Positions 25,750 to 33,915 of a DNA stretch of 64,000 bases are shown piece by piece. The notes below the pieces were generated by a model, which ran no database searches, was not told the origin of the DNA, and worked only from the letters and a program-made list of their open reading frames with translations. The stretch is from Nitrospiraceae bacterium (GTDB lineage Bacteria; Nitrospirota; Nitrospiria; Nitrospirales; Nitrospiraceae): contig SHZW01000002.1 of the NCBI GenBank assembly GCA_009692155.1, forward strand, positions 118,629 to 182,628. Direction: 5' to 3'. Position numbers and translations under genes: made by a program. How positions within the stretch are numbered: the first letter of the stretch is position 1; each line of letters opens with the position of its first letter.

Positions 25750-26265
25750 ATGTCCATTCCCATACTGTGTTTCGTCGGGCGGTCCAACAGCGGAAAAACC
25801 ACGCTGATCGAGCGGCTCATTCCCGAGCTGGTGAAAGCCGGCTACAAAGTCGCAACCGTCAAGCACGCTGGTCACGGCTTTGATCTGGACACCGAGGGCA
25901 AGGACAGCTGGCGGCACAAGCGGGCCGGTGCCAGCACGGTCATGGTGCTTTCCAAGGGCAGCCTCGCCATGTTTGCGGACGTGAACGACGACATTAAGGT
26001 GAGCGAGCTGCGGGACCGGTTTCTCGACCAGTCCCTGGATCTTATCATCGCTGAGGGGTGGAAGAGCGAAGGGTTCCCCAAGATCGTTGTTGTCCGCGAT
26101 CAATTGAGTGAAGTGCCGGTGTCGCACGACGGCCTGCTCGCTGTCCTATCCAACAGGAAGATGGATGTGAAGGTCCCGCTGATCGATCCGGACGACATTC
26201 CTGCGCTCGCGGCACTGATCGTCCGCCAGTTTCCCAAACGATCCAGCCATGAGCTGGAAGCCTAG
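25750..26265 (+). CDS. mobB: molybdopterin-guanine dinucleotide biosynthesis protein MobB
   Basis: This P-loop GTPase assists MobA in attaching GMP to molybdopterin. The 171 residues begin with CFVGRSNSGKTTLIERLIPE (Walker A), followed by VATVKHAGHGFDLDTEGKDS and RHKRAGASTVMVLS, the typical MobB pattern. The C-terminal 17 bases overlap the start of the hexahaem cytochrome gene, suggesting coupled expression. It implies a bis-MGD enzyme in this organism (inference). Confidence 0.93.
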   Translation: MSIPILCFVGRSNSGKTTLIERLIPELVKAGYKVATVKHAGHGFDLDTEGKDSWRHKRAGASTVMVLSKGSLAMFADVNDDIKVSELRDRFLDQSLDLIIAEGWKSEGFPKIVVVRDQLSEVPVSHDGLLAVLSNRKMDVKVPLIDPDDIPALAALIVRQFPKRSSHELEA

Positions 26266-26953
26266 GGCCACCGTCATTCTGGCGATCGCGGCCGGGGCCA
26301 TGGCCCTCGGGGGCGCCGCCATTCCGCTCACCGACCATCCGAAGTTCTGCGCCACCTGCCACAACATCGCGCCGTCCTACGATTCCTGGATCAAGTCTTC
26401 GCACAAGGATGTGGAATGCGCCAGCTGCCACGTGCGACCAGGGCTTGAAGGGTTTTTGCGCGACAAGGCCTATGCCGGCACGAAGGATGTGCTGATCACG
26501 GTTTTCGGCACGCCGACTGACGCGCATAATCTCGATGCGAAAGTCCATTCCGAAGTCTGCCTGAGCTGCCACCGCGAGATTTTGCGCGTCTCCGAAGTGG
26601 CGCCGCGTGACCTGCCGCCTCCGGTGAAGGATGTCGGGCTGATTATGAGCCACAGGAAACACATGGAGGCCTTCGGCAAGCGCGGACAAGGCGAGGGGTG
26701 CACCACCTGCCACTCGGGAGTCGTGCACGAGACGCCGATCAAGGGCTATCCCATCGTCTTGCCGCGTGGACACCTGTCGGTGGACAGCAAGCCGTTGTAT
26801 CCCGATCATCCCAAGGACAGCGTCCTGTGGAAAAAAGGCACGGCCGATTGCTTCCGGTGCCATGATGGGAAGACCGAGCACGAGGGGAAAGTCCTCAGCA
26901 AAAAGTGCGAAACGTGCCATTTGCCTGACAAGATCAAGGACTACCTGTTTTAG
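26249..26953 (+). CDS. membrane-anchored hexahaem c-type cytochrome (NapC/NrfH-like N-terminus)
   Basis: A single N-terminal membrane anchor (about residues 7-25) is followed by six CxxCH haem motifs: CATCHN, CASCHV, CLSCHR, CTTCHS, CFRCHD and CETCHL. The spacing of the first two (FCATCHNIAPSYDSWIKSSH then VECASCHV) resembles the quinol-oxidising NapC/NirT/NrfH family, while the other four make it longer in haem count. It likely passes electrons between the quinone pool and periplasmic partners. The gene overlaps mobB by 17 bases. The ABC transporter genes follow. Confidence 0.9.
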   Translation: MSWKPRATVILAIAAGAMALGGAAIPLTDHPKFCATCHNIAPSYDSWIKSSHKDVECASCHVRPGLEGFLRDKAYAGTKDVLITVFGTPTDAHNLDAKVHSEVCLSCHREILRVSEVAPRDLPPPVKDVGLIMSHRKHMEAFGKRGQGEGCTTCHSGVVHETPIKGYPIVLPRGHLSVDSKPLYPDHPKDSVLWKKGTADCFRCHDGKTEHEGKVLSKKCETCHLPDKIKDYLF

Positions 26954-26971
26954 CGAGACGAGCCCGCCGCA

Positions 26972-27700
26972 ATGCCTGCGCCCATTCTCGAGGTCAAGAG
27001 CCTGAAGAAACGATTCGGAGATTCCATCGCCGTCGACGACATTTCCTTCGACATTCAGCCGGGAGAAATTCTGGGTCTGCTCGGGCCGAACGGCGCGGGC
27101 AAGACGACCACGATTCAGATGCTGCTGGGCCTCGTGACGCCGACGGCCGGTTCGATCCACATGTTCGGCCTAGATCTGGCCACGCACCGCGAGCAGATTC
27201 TCCAGCAGGTCAATTTTTCCTCCACCTATATTTCCATGCCGTACTCGCTCACGCTCGAGGAGAACTTGTGGGTCGTGGCGAAACTCTACGGCATGACGGA
27301 CATCGCACGACGGATCGACGAGGTGCTGAAGAAGGTGGAGATGGAGGATAGCCGCACCAAGGTCACGAGGCGGCTCTCCTCCGGTCAGATGACGCGGCTT
27401 GCGCTGGCCAAGGCGATTCTCACCGAACCGAAAATTCTCTTTCTCGATGAACCCACCGCCAGCCTCGATCCGGACATTGCCCATAAAATCAGGGCACTGC
27501 TGAAGGAAGTGCGCAAGTCGTCCGGCTTGAGCGTCCTGTATACCTCGCACAACATGAAGGAAATGGAAGAGATGTCCGATCGGATCATCTTTCTCCAGAA
27601 GGGTAAAATTGTCGCCCAGGGAACAGCGCAGGAAATCACGCAGCGCTTCGGCCAGCGCGATTTGGAAGAAGTCTTTCTGAAATTGGCAAGGGAGTCGTAA
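26972..27700 (+). CDS. ABC transporter ATP-binding protein
   Basis: The 242-residue ATPase has Walker A GPNGAGKTT (about residue 38), a signature motif RLSSGQMTRLALAKA (LSSGQ instead of LSGGQ), Walker B ILFLDEPTASLD and the switch His in TSHNMKEMEEM. It pairs with the ABC-2 permease downstream. The neighbourhood of a multihaem cytochrome could point to export linked to cytochrome assembly, but ABC-2 pairs act on many substrates. Confidence 0.92.
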   Translation: MPAPILEVKSLKKRFGDSIAVDDISFDIQPGEILGLLGPNGAGKTTTIQMLLGLVTPTAGSIHMFGLDLATHREQILQQVNFSSTYISMPYSLTLEENLWVVAKLYGMTDIARRIDEVLKKVEMEDSRTKVTRRLSSGQMTRLALAKAILTEPKILFLDEPTASLDPDIAHKIRALLKEVRKSSGLSVLYTSHNMKEMEEMSDRIIFLQKGKIVAQGTAQEITQRFGQRDLEEVFLKLARES

Positions 27701-27799
27701 AGTCCATCAAGTCTATAAAGTCATCAAGTCGGCTGATGGACGTTCTGGCTGTGGGTGAGACTTTATGACGTTATGACTTTCAGACTTTTAGACTGACTG
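27698..27799. repeat. micro-repeat inverted repeat between ABC ATPase and permease
   Basis: AAGTC words (AGTCCATCAAGTCTATAAAG, about 27701-27720) face GACTTTATGACGTTATGACT (about 27759-27778) and further ACTTT/GACT words, ending just upstream of the permease ATG at 27802. Confidence 0.75.
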
Positions 27800-27801
27800 A
27801 T

Positions 27802-28593
27802 ATGAAACTCCATCGCATCAACGCCCTCGTCCAGCGGCATCTGTTTCTCTATCGGCGCAGCCTGCCCCGCCTGATGGAAATATTCTACTGGCCGTTTCTC
27901 GACCTCGTCGTGTGGGGCTTTATCACGGTGTATCTGATGAAGTTCCAGGGGCAGTTGCCCGGCGTGGTGACGTTCTTTCTCGGCGCGTTGATTTTGTGGG
28001 ATGTGCTGTTCAGGGCCCAGCAGGGGATCACCATTTCGTTTCTGGAAGAGATCTGGGCCAGAAATCTCATGAATCTCTTTGCGAGCCCGCTCAAGCCCAG
28101 CGAGTTTCTCGCCGCGACGATGGTGCTGAGCATCTTCAAGGTCGCAGCCGTCTCGGTCGTGATGGCCACCTGTGCGCTGGTCTTCTATGATTACAACGTC
28201 TTCATGATCGGTCTCTCGCTGGTTCCTTTCGTGCTCAATCTGGTGATCACGGGCTGGGTCATCGGCGTGCTGACCACGTCCATCATCATGCGTTATGGGC
28301 AGGAGGCGGAGGTGCTGGCCTGGGGCATGGTGTTTCTCTTCCAGCCGATTTCCTGCGTGTTTTATCCGATCGAGGTGCTGCCGAAATGGCTGCAGGCCAT
28401 TGCCTGGGGCAATCCCGCGGCGCACATCTTCGAAGGCATGCGAATGGTGCTGAACACGTCGGTTTTTCCGACCGAACACCTCGTCTGGGCAGTGGGCCTT
28501 AATCTCCTCTACTTTGCCCTCATGGTCGGCTGGTTTCACCACACGTTCAACGTCTGTAAAGAGCGCGGATTACTGGTGCGGGTGGGGGAATAG
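27802..28593 (+). CDS. ABC-2 type transporter permease
   Basis: The 263-residue protein has six hydrophobic segments and the ABC-2 layout, starting KLHRINALVQRHLFLYRRSL (coupling helix) and ending in a short basic tail. EIWARNLMNLFASPLKPSEF is a typical ABC-2 cytoplasmic loop, and PIEVLPKWLQAIAWGNPAAH is the conserved C-terminal stretch seen in NodJ/DrrB-type exporters. It is partnered with the ATPase upstream. Confidence 0.9.
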   Translation: MKLHRINALVQRHLFLYRRSLPRLMEIFYWPFLDLVVWGFITVYLMKFQGQLPGVVTFFLGALILWDVLFRAQQGITISFLEEIWARNLMNLFASPLKPSEFLAATMVLSIFKVAAVSVVMATCALVFYDYNVFMIGLSLVPFVLNLVITGWVIGVLTTSIIMRYGQEAEVLAWGMVFLFQPISCVFYPIEVLPKWLQAIAWGNPAAHIFEGMRMVLNTSVFPTEHLVWAVGLNLLYFALMVGWFHHTFNVCKERGLLVRVGE

Positions 28594-28700
28594 CGCTTCG
28601 CTCGTTTTTCCACATCGCACGCCGGACTGATCGCTTGTTTTTCCTGCCTGCCCTCGTTACTGTCCAGCGCACTGGCTGCCGATTCTCACATGCGACGAAC

Positions 28701-29846
28701 ATGATGCTTTTCCGGGCTCTCAGCGCATTGCTTCTGGTCACTGTGTGTGCCGTCGCCGAACCGCTGGCGGCCGCCCCGACGACCGTAACGGCGGAGGGCG
28801 TGGCCTCCGTCACGCAGGGACGGGCAGATGTGGCGCGTGATGTGGCTCTGGAGGATGCCCTCCGGCGGGCAGTCGAGCAGGTCATCGGGACGATGGTCGA
28901 GTCCGAGACCCTGGTCCAGAATTTTCAGCTGGTCTCGGATAAGATCTATACCCAGACCAAGGGATACGTGACGAATTATCAGGTCGTGTCCGAACGGCGG
29001 GACGGTGAGTTGTTCCGGGTCACAGTCAAGGCTGCCGTGGATGCCGGCCACCTCCAGGCGGATTTGCAGGCGCTGGGGCTGTTGTGCCGGCACATGAGCA
29101 AGCCCCGGGTGATGATCGTCGTTGTCGAGCGTCATGCCGGTGGCGGTGCCTCCGACCCGGCCGGCGAAACCGAGATCATCCGGCTCCTGGTTGAAAAGGG
29201 CTTCAAGGTGGTGGATCAGGCGCAGGTGCGGACCATTCGCGAGAGCGATCAGGTGAAACGGGCGGCGGAGGGTGATGCGAAGGCGGTGCAGCTGCTGGGG
29301 TGGCAATATGGCGCGGAAGTGCTGATCGTCGGCGAGGCGTTCAGCGAAGGCGCGATGCGCGGCGGGATGTTGGGGGATCTGGTCTCGGTCCGCGGGCGGG
29401 TGCAGGCCAAGGCGATCCGGGCCGACACCGGAGAAATCCTAGCTGCGGAAGGGGCCCTGTCGCCTGGCGTGGACATTTCCGAGCAGGTCGCGGGCAGGAA
29501 GGCGGTCACAGCGGCCGCGAAAAAATGGCTCGAGGCCGCACTCCCGGTCATCCTCGATCGGTGGACCAGGGAATTGGGCGGTGACAACTCGGTGCAACTG
29601 GTCATCTCGGGACTGTCGCTTCCGCAGGTGGGCGCTTTCAAGGAAGTCCTGCGCACGCAGGTGCGCGGCGTGAAAGATCTCCAGCAGCGGAGTTATGCGG
29701 CGAACACGGCAACGCTCGATGTGGATCTGAAAGGCACGGCACAGACGCTGGCCGACGACCTGGCACACAAGGACTTTGGAACGTTCCGGATCGAGGTCAC
29801 GGGCATGACGCCCAATCATCTGGACCTTCGCGCCGTTTCGAAATAA
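28701..29846 (+). CDS. periplasmic FlgT-like N-terminal domain protein
   Basis: ATG 28701 gives a signal peptide (about 24 residues, cut near LAAA). The first mature region, VTAEGVASVTQGRADVARDV followed by DALRRAVEQVIGTMV, matches the flagellar assembly protein T N-terminal / LPP20-like fold. A middle domain (about 135-250) looks like the CsgG/FlgT-M Rossmann-like domain, followed by a small C-terminal repeat-like domain. No flagellar genes are nearby, so a general envelope role is as likely. The lipoprotein downstream is probably its partner. Confidence 0.75.
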   Translation: MMLFRALSALLLVTVCAVAEPLAAAPTTVTAEGVASVTQGRADVARDVALEDALRRAVEQVIGTMVESETLVQNFQLVSDKIYTQTKGYVTNYQVVSERRDGELFRVTVKAAVDAGHLQADLQALGLLCRHMSKPRVMIVVVERHAGGGASDPAGETEIIRLLVEKGFKVVDQAQVRTIRESDQVKRAAEGDAKAVQLLGWQYGAEVLIVGEAFSEGAMRGGMLGDLVSVRGRVQAKAIRADTGEILAAEGALSPGVDISEQVAGRKAVTAAAKKWLEAALPVILDRWTRELGGDNSVQLVISGLSLPQVGAFKEVLRTQVRGVKDLQQRSYAANTATLDVDLKGTAQTLADDLAHKDFGTFRIEVTGMTPNHLDLRAVSK

Positions 29847-29880
29847 CGACGGCGCACAGGCCTGACCTGAGGGAGGAAGC

Positions 29881-30531
29881 ATGGCGACGCAGAAAAAAAG
29901 AGTCGGGGCATGTGTGCTCATGACGGTCTGCGGACTCATCCTCCTGGCCGGATGCGCCGATGTGCGAGTGGCCGTGGGGCCGCGGGTAACCCAGGCCGAT
30001 CTTCAGAAGATCAAAAAGGTTGCGGTCCTGTTCGGGGCCGGCGCCGCGTCGGCCGGTTCCGGAGCCCACCTTGGCGGCGACCCGACTGCGATGCTGGGGA
30101 TGCTTGCGATGCGCATGCCGGGAATGGGGACAGGGTCGATTGAAACATTTAACGACCATCTGGTGCTCGAACTTCTGAGACTCGAGTGGGATGTGGTGGA
30201 GCGCAAGCAACTGGATAAAGTGACGTCCGAGCAGGCGTTGAGCCTCAGTGGATTGACTGAAGCCGACAAGAATGTCGCACTGGGAAAGATTCTGGCGGTG
30301 GACGCCATCATTACCGGGAATGTCGATATTCGTCAGGAATATGACACCGGATGGCTGTTCGGCATCGGCGCCGGCATGAAGGAAGTCGTCAAAACCGCCA
30401 CGCTACGCATGCTCGATGTCGAGAAGGGCAACACGTTGGTGGCGATTTCGGCGTCTTATTCCAGAGGGGAAGAGCAGCAGGATGTCGCCAGGGATCTGGC
30501 CGATGCGTTGAAAATGAAAATAGGGAGGTGA
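29881..30531 (+). CDS. CsgG/GNA1162-like lipoprotein
   Basis: ATG 29881 follows GAGGGAGG. The 216-residue protein has a lipobox (LILLAGC, Cys about residue 25), a short beta region KIKKVAVLFGAG, and a CsgG-like middle including NDHLVLELLRLEWDVVERKQ and AVDAIITGNVDIRQEYD. Such proteins form outer-membrane assemblies or associate with LPP20/FlgT-like partners. It lies 34 bases downstream of the FlgT-like gene, so the pair probably works together (inference). Confidence 0.75.
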   Translation: MATQKKRVGACVLMTVCGLILLAGCADVRVAVGPRVTQADLQKIKKVAVLFGAGAASAGSGAHLGGDPTAMLGMLAMRMPGMGTGSIETFNDHLVLELLRLEWDVVERKQLDKVTSEQALSLSGLTEADKNVALGKILAVDAIITGNVDIRQEYDTGWLFGIGAGMKEVVKTATLRMLDVEKGNTLVAISASYSRGEEQQDVARDLADALKMKIGR

Positions 30532-30801
30532 GGATGCCGGCGCCAGCCCTATCCAGCCAGAGCGCACGTTGCTAGAAAGAAAGGTTGCTATCTGGGGAAG
30601 GGCGTGGTACCGTACAGCCACTTCATCGCATGGGCCCGGCGGTGACAGTTGAAGAAGTGAGGCCCATAATCGATGTTGTGTTGTTCGGGAGTCTGATTCG
30701 GAAGCCAGACCTAAGTCGCTGTAGTGTTCGCGCCTTCGGCCCGTTTCTTCCTCTTCTGTCTTCGCGTTCAAGACAATATCACAATTCAAAGGAGGACCCA
30801 C

Positions 30802-31155
30802 ATGGGTTCTAAAATTTATGTCGGTGGGTTGCCGTACGCGGCGACCGAACAGCAACTCAGTGATCTCTTCGCGCAGCACGGTGCGGTTGAATCGGCGCGG
30901 GTGATCACGGATAAGTTCACGGGACAGTCACGGGGCTTCGGCTTCGTGGAAATGACCGCGAGCGAGGACGCGCAAAAGGCCATTGCAAGCCTGAACGGGA
31001 CGCAGATGGACGGCCGGACCTTGACGGTGAACGAAGCCAAGCCAATGGAGCCGCGCACCGGTGGTGGGGGCGGAGGCCGTGGTGGCTTCGGTGGTGGTGC
31101 CGGCCGCAACAGTGGTGGCGGCGCCGGCGGTGGCGGAAATCGGGGTCGCTGGTAA
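30802..31155 (+). CDS. RRM-type glycine-rich RNA-binding protein
   Basis: The 117-residue protein has one RNA recognition motif: RNP2 IYVGGLPY at residues 5-12 and RNP1 RGFGFVEM at about 48-55, followed by a Gly/Arg-rich tail. ATG 30802 has the strong SD AAAGGAGGA. Bacterial members are often cold- or stress-induced RNA chaperones. The ~270 bases upstream have no gene and could be a long 5' leader. A strong terminator follows, so it is monocistronic. Confidence 0.92.
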   Translation: MGSKIYVGGLPYAATEQQLSDLFAQHGAVESARVITDKFTGQSRGFGFVEMTASEDAQKAIASLNGTQMDGRTLTVNEAKPMEPRTGGGGGGRGGFGGGAGRNSGGGAGGGGNRGRW

Positions 31156-31177
31156 GTCCAGAGAGAACCGACGAACG

Positions 31178-31218
31178 AACGGGGCTGCTGTCTTCGGACA
31201 GCGGCCCCGTTTTCTTTT
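31178..31218 (+). terminator. rho-independent terminator with TTCG loop
   Basis: Stem AACGGGGC-GCTGTC closed by a TTCG tetraloop with GACAGC-GCCCCGTT (31178-31212), then TTCTTTTCT. Confidence 0.9.
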
Positions 31219-31238
31219 CTGAGAGAGAAGAGCCCGGC

Positions 31239-31982
31239 TTATCGGCAGGTTGCCGGCTCGAAGGGGGCCGATTGCTTGCTGTTCATGAGCCAGTCAATGT
31301 AGTGGATGGAGTCTTCAATCTTGCGGTAATCCCAAGTGACGTCAAGGAGATAGGGGTTCCCCAACTTAAGATCCGGCAACGGCGTGACTTCGATCATCAG
31401 GACCGCGTGTTTCTTTTGGTAGTGAAAGATGACCCTGGCCGCCTTGGACTCCTCATACTGCCGGCGCCCCGCTAACTGATCCAGCTTTGCAACATGGACT
31501 GTGATGCCGGCCTGGTGCATCCTGTGCATGACGTTGCACAGCCCATGTTTGGGACTCTTCTCTGACACGATGAAGATGCGCGTGATGGTGACCCCTCTTC
31601 CCAGCGCCTCCAGGTTCGCCCGGAGGTAGGGATTAAAGTCCTGTCCTTCCCAATCGATGCCGTAATCTATCGCCAGGATATAGTCCCCCTGTTTCGTATT
31701 CTCGATGCCCCTGAGCAACTCAATCGGGGTCGAGTTCATGAGCTGTGTTCTGAGTTGCCCCTCCTTTAACTCCTTCGCCAGTTGCTGCACGATAGCGCTG
31801 TTATGGTTCTCCAGATAGGGATTCCCCTTGGCCTGTTGCACGACCTGATTGAGCAGCGAATCGAGAGAAGGCTTGTCGTCACTCGTATCCGCGTGAACGG
31901 AGTTCAGGCAGATTGTTCCCACAAAGGCAGTCAGCCCTGCTGTCCTGATCAGGCGAGCTATCCAATTACAATGGTTTCTCAT
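31239..31982 (-). CDS. secreted protein of unknown function
   Basis: The 247-residue protein has a cleavable signal peptide (cut after SVHA, about residue 31). A globular region (about 95-230) contains YILAIDYGIDWEGQ, GVTITRIFIVSE and HRMHQAGITVHVAKLDQL, an alternating strand/helix pattern that suggests an alpha/beta domain. Base composition is lower in GC than most of the window, possibly a sign of transfer. No family was recognised. It is convergent with the RRM gene. Confidence 0.7.
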   Translation of the reverse strand: MRNHCNWIARLIRTAGLTAFVGTICLNSVHADTSDDKPSLDSLLNQVVQQAKGNPYLENHNSAIVQQLAKELKEGQLRTQLMNSTPIELLRGIENTKQGDYILAIDYGIDWEGQDFNPYLRANLEALGRGVTITRIFIVSEKSPKHGLCNVMHRMHQAGITVHVAKLDQLAGRRQYEESKAARVIFHYQKKHAVLMIEVTPLPDLKLGNPYLLDVTWDYRKIEDSIHYIDWLMNSKQSAPFEPATCR

Positions 31983-32096
31983 TGCGTCCCTCGTCCAGTT
32001 TGGTGAGCGGCTTGCCCCGCATGGGCGTACCCTTTCAGGATAGGTGAAGATCGCGAGAAAAGCACGCTGAAGCCGATATTTTCGTAATGGGCTCGG

Positions 32097-33551
32097 TCAG
32101 ACGCAACCCGGAGAGTGTTTAAGCCGGTCGAGCCGCGTGCGATCGAGCTGGATGTAGATCGCCTTTTCCTGTGTGACCGTGACGGTACCGGGAGGGCGGC
32201 CTTTCGCTTTTCGAACGTATTTTCTTCTGGTATAGATCACATCCCCCTTGCCGCTTTTCTTGAAATCGCTATAGAGCAGCGCCAGCGTGGCGGCGTCTTT
32301 GAGTGTGTCCGGAGGCGGGTTCGCCCCCTTTTCCAGCCTCACAACGACATGCGAGCCGGGCACGCCCTGCGCGTGCAGCCACAAATCCTCGCTCTGGGCG
32401 AATTTCAGTGTCAGCTCTTCGTTCTCTTTGGCGTTCCGACCCACATAGATCGGCAGGCCGTCGGCAGAGATGAATCGGCGGAACGGGCCGGAACGCTTCG
32501 AGTGCTGGGTGCTGGGTGCTGAGTGCTGATCGGAAGGTCGGGGACGCCTGTCTCGCGCGGGAGCCGTCGCCGGCTCCGGCGGCGTCCAGGACCCGTCTTG
32601 AATAGCCTGCTGCTCCTTGCGGAGCGCGGCGAGTTCCTCTTCAATTGTCTCGATTCGTGGCCTGATCTCCTGCCCGGCGGACAGAAACTTGCGGTGCTTT
32701 TTGAAGTAGTCGTCCATGTTGCCCTGCGGCGTCTTTGCGGGATCGAGCGGGATGACCAACTCCGTTTGGGCTGGATCGAAGTAGTCCACCACCGTCACAC
32801 GTTCATGGCCCTTTCTCATCGTGCCGAGATTGGCCTTGAGCAGTTCGCCATAGCGGGCATAATCCTGATAGCGATTGGCCTTGTCGAGATCCTCGCGCAG
32901 CGCGTCAATCCGGCGTGCCGCCTTCTTGATGCTTTTCTTCAGTTCGGCCAGCCTGGACTGTCGCTGGTGCGCCGTTGCCCCATCCGCCTCGCGCTGCCGG
33001 TACCGTTCTTCCAGCAGGGTGGAGACCGGAAACGGCCGGTCATCGCTCGGCGCCGGCCAGGACTCGGCCATCTCGCGGGGAGTGTGAGGCTGCCGAAGGG
33101 GAGGCTGATAGCTCTGTCCCACCCGGTCGCGATCCTCGTTCAAGGAAGCCAGCGCCTGTTCCCGGCCATCGAGCAGCAATAAGTCGGCATGACGCCCCGT
33201 CAATTCGGCGACGAGGACGCATGCGCCTTCACGCGCAGTCAGGTTCATGCGAACAATCCGGTCGCCGGATACCTGCCTGATCGCGTCGATCCGGGCTCCC
33301 TGAATATGGGCGCGCAGGAATTGGCAAAAAACCGGCGGCGCGGGCGGGTTGGGGAGCGGTTGGCGCGTGAAGTGGAGTCTGGCTGTTTCGGGGCCGGTGG
33401 AGAGCAACAGCGAATGCGTGTGACCCGGAACACGCACTTCCAGGGTCACGGCGTGGAGGGTAGGCTGGTGGATTTTTTGAATCCACCCCCCGGTCAAAGC
33501 AGGAGCAATTTCCTCAACCACGGCGGCGATGTCCGCTGTGGACAGTCCCAT
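32097..33551 (-). CDS. rqcH: NFACT-family ribosome quality control protein RqcH
   Basis: RqcH binds obstructed 50S subunits and directs C-terminal tailing of stalled peptides. ATG 33551 is chosen because GAGG lies six bases upstream; ATG 33557 would add two residues. The protein has an NFACT-N domain with GDRIVRM, matching the Asp-Arg pair needed for tRNA recruitment, a central coiled coil (about 215-310) and a C-terminal NFACT-R domain (RRFISADGLPIYVGRNAKEN, LWLHAQGVPGSHVVVR). Between coiled coil and NFACT-R, about residues 340-350 (HSAPSTQHS) are encoded by a tandem word repeat at 32500-32530. Confidence 0.92.
   Translation of the reverse strand: MGLSTADIAAVVEEIAPALTGGWIQKIHQPTLHAVTLEVRVPGHTHSLLLSTGPETARLHFTRQPLPNPPAPPVFCQFLRAHIQGARIDAIRQVSGDRIVRMNLTAREGACVLVAELTGRHADLLLLDGREQALASLNEDRDRVGQSYQPPLRQPHTPREMAESWPAPSDDRPFPVSTLLEERYRQREADGATAHQRQSRLAELKKSIKKAARRIDALREDLDKANRYQDYARYGELLKANLGTMRKGHERVTVVDYFDPAQTELVIPLDPAKTPQGNMDDYFKKHRKFLSAGQEIRPRIETIEEELAALRKEQQAIQDGSWTPPEPATAPARDRRPRPSDQHSAPSTQHSKRSGPFRRFISADGLPIYVGRNAKENEELTLKFAQSEDLWLHAQGVPGSHVVVRLEKGANPPPDTLKDAATLALLYSDFKKSGKGDVIYTRRKYVRKAKGRPPGTVTVTQEKAIYIQLDRTRLDRLKHSPGCV
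32500..32530. repeat. in-gene tandem word repeat (GTGCTGG type)
   Basis: AGTGCTGGGTGCTGGGTGCT followed by GAGTGCTGA lies within rqcH and stays in frame. It is the same style as single arms of the intergenic micro-repeat family. Confidence 0.6.
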
Positions 33552-33616
33552 GAACATCCTCGTCGGTGAGCGTCGCCGGTCAGTCTGACCGTGCCGCAAG
33601 AAGAATGCAAGACGGG

Positions 33617-33817
33617 CTAGGCTGGGCGGCCTTCCTCGTCGCAGCGGAGGCAATTGAGTTCGCTGCCGAGCCGTCCCTGCCGGCCTTCCTCCGTCGTCGC
33701 CCACAGGCGCACGCTGAGTGGCGGCTGATGGCGGACGTGCTGCCCATGCCCGCACGTCAAATCGGCCACCCAATCTCCATGTTCGTCCTGATGAAAACCG
33801 ACGATCTTCTGTTTCAC
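33617..33817 (-). CDS. DUF3565 small protein
   Basis: The start is GTG 33817 with GGAGG seven bases upstream. The 66-residue product reads KQKIVGFHQDEHGDWVADLT, then CGHGQHVRHQPPL, then LNCLRCDEEGR, matching the DUF3565 pattern of about 60 residues with Cys/His metal-ligand candidates. Function is unknown. It lies upstream of rqcH on the same strand and is divergent from mutS2, so it is probably the first gene of the rqcH transcript. Confidence 0.8.
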   Translation of the reverse strand: MKQKIVGFHQDEHGDWVADLTCGHGQHVRHQPPLSVRLWATTEEGRQGRLGSELNCLRCDEEGRPA

Positions 33818-33915
33818 CCGCCATCCTCCGTGCGAGGCGTGACATAGCACAGCCGGATTTTCTCCACAAGCGGACGTTTGAGGGCGCTTGTGCCGGTGGA
33901 GTAAGATGGCCGCGG

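Noticed and set aside
28701..29846. Flagellar gene flgT
   Set aside because: Only the fold is similar and no flagellar genes are present in the window, so the symbol was not assigned.
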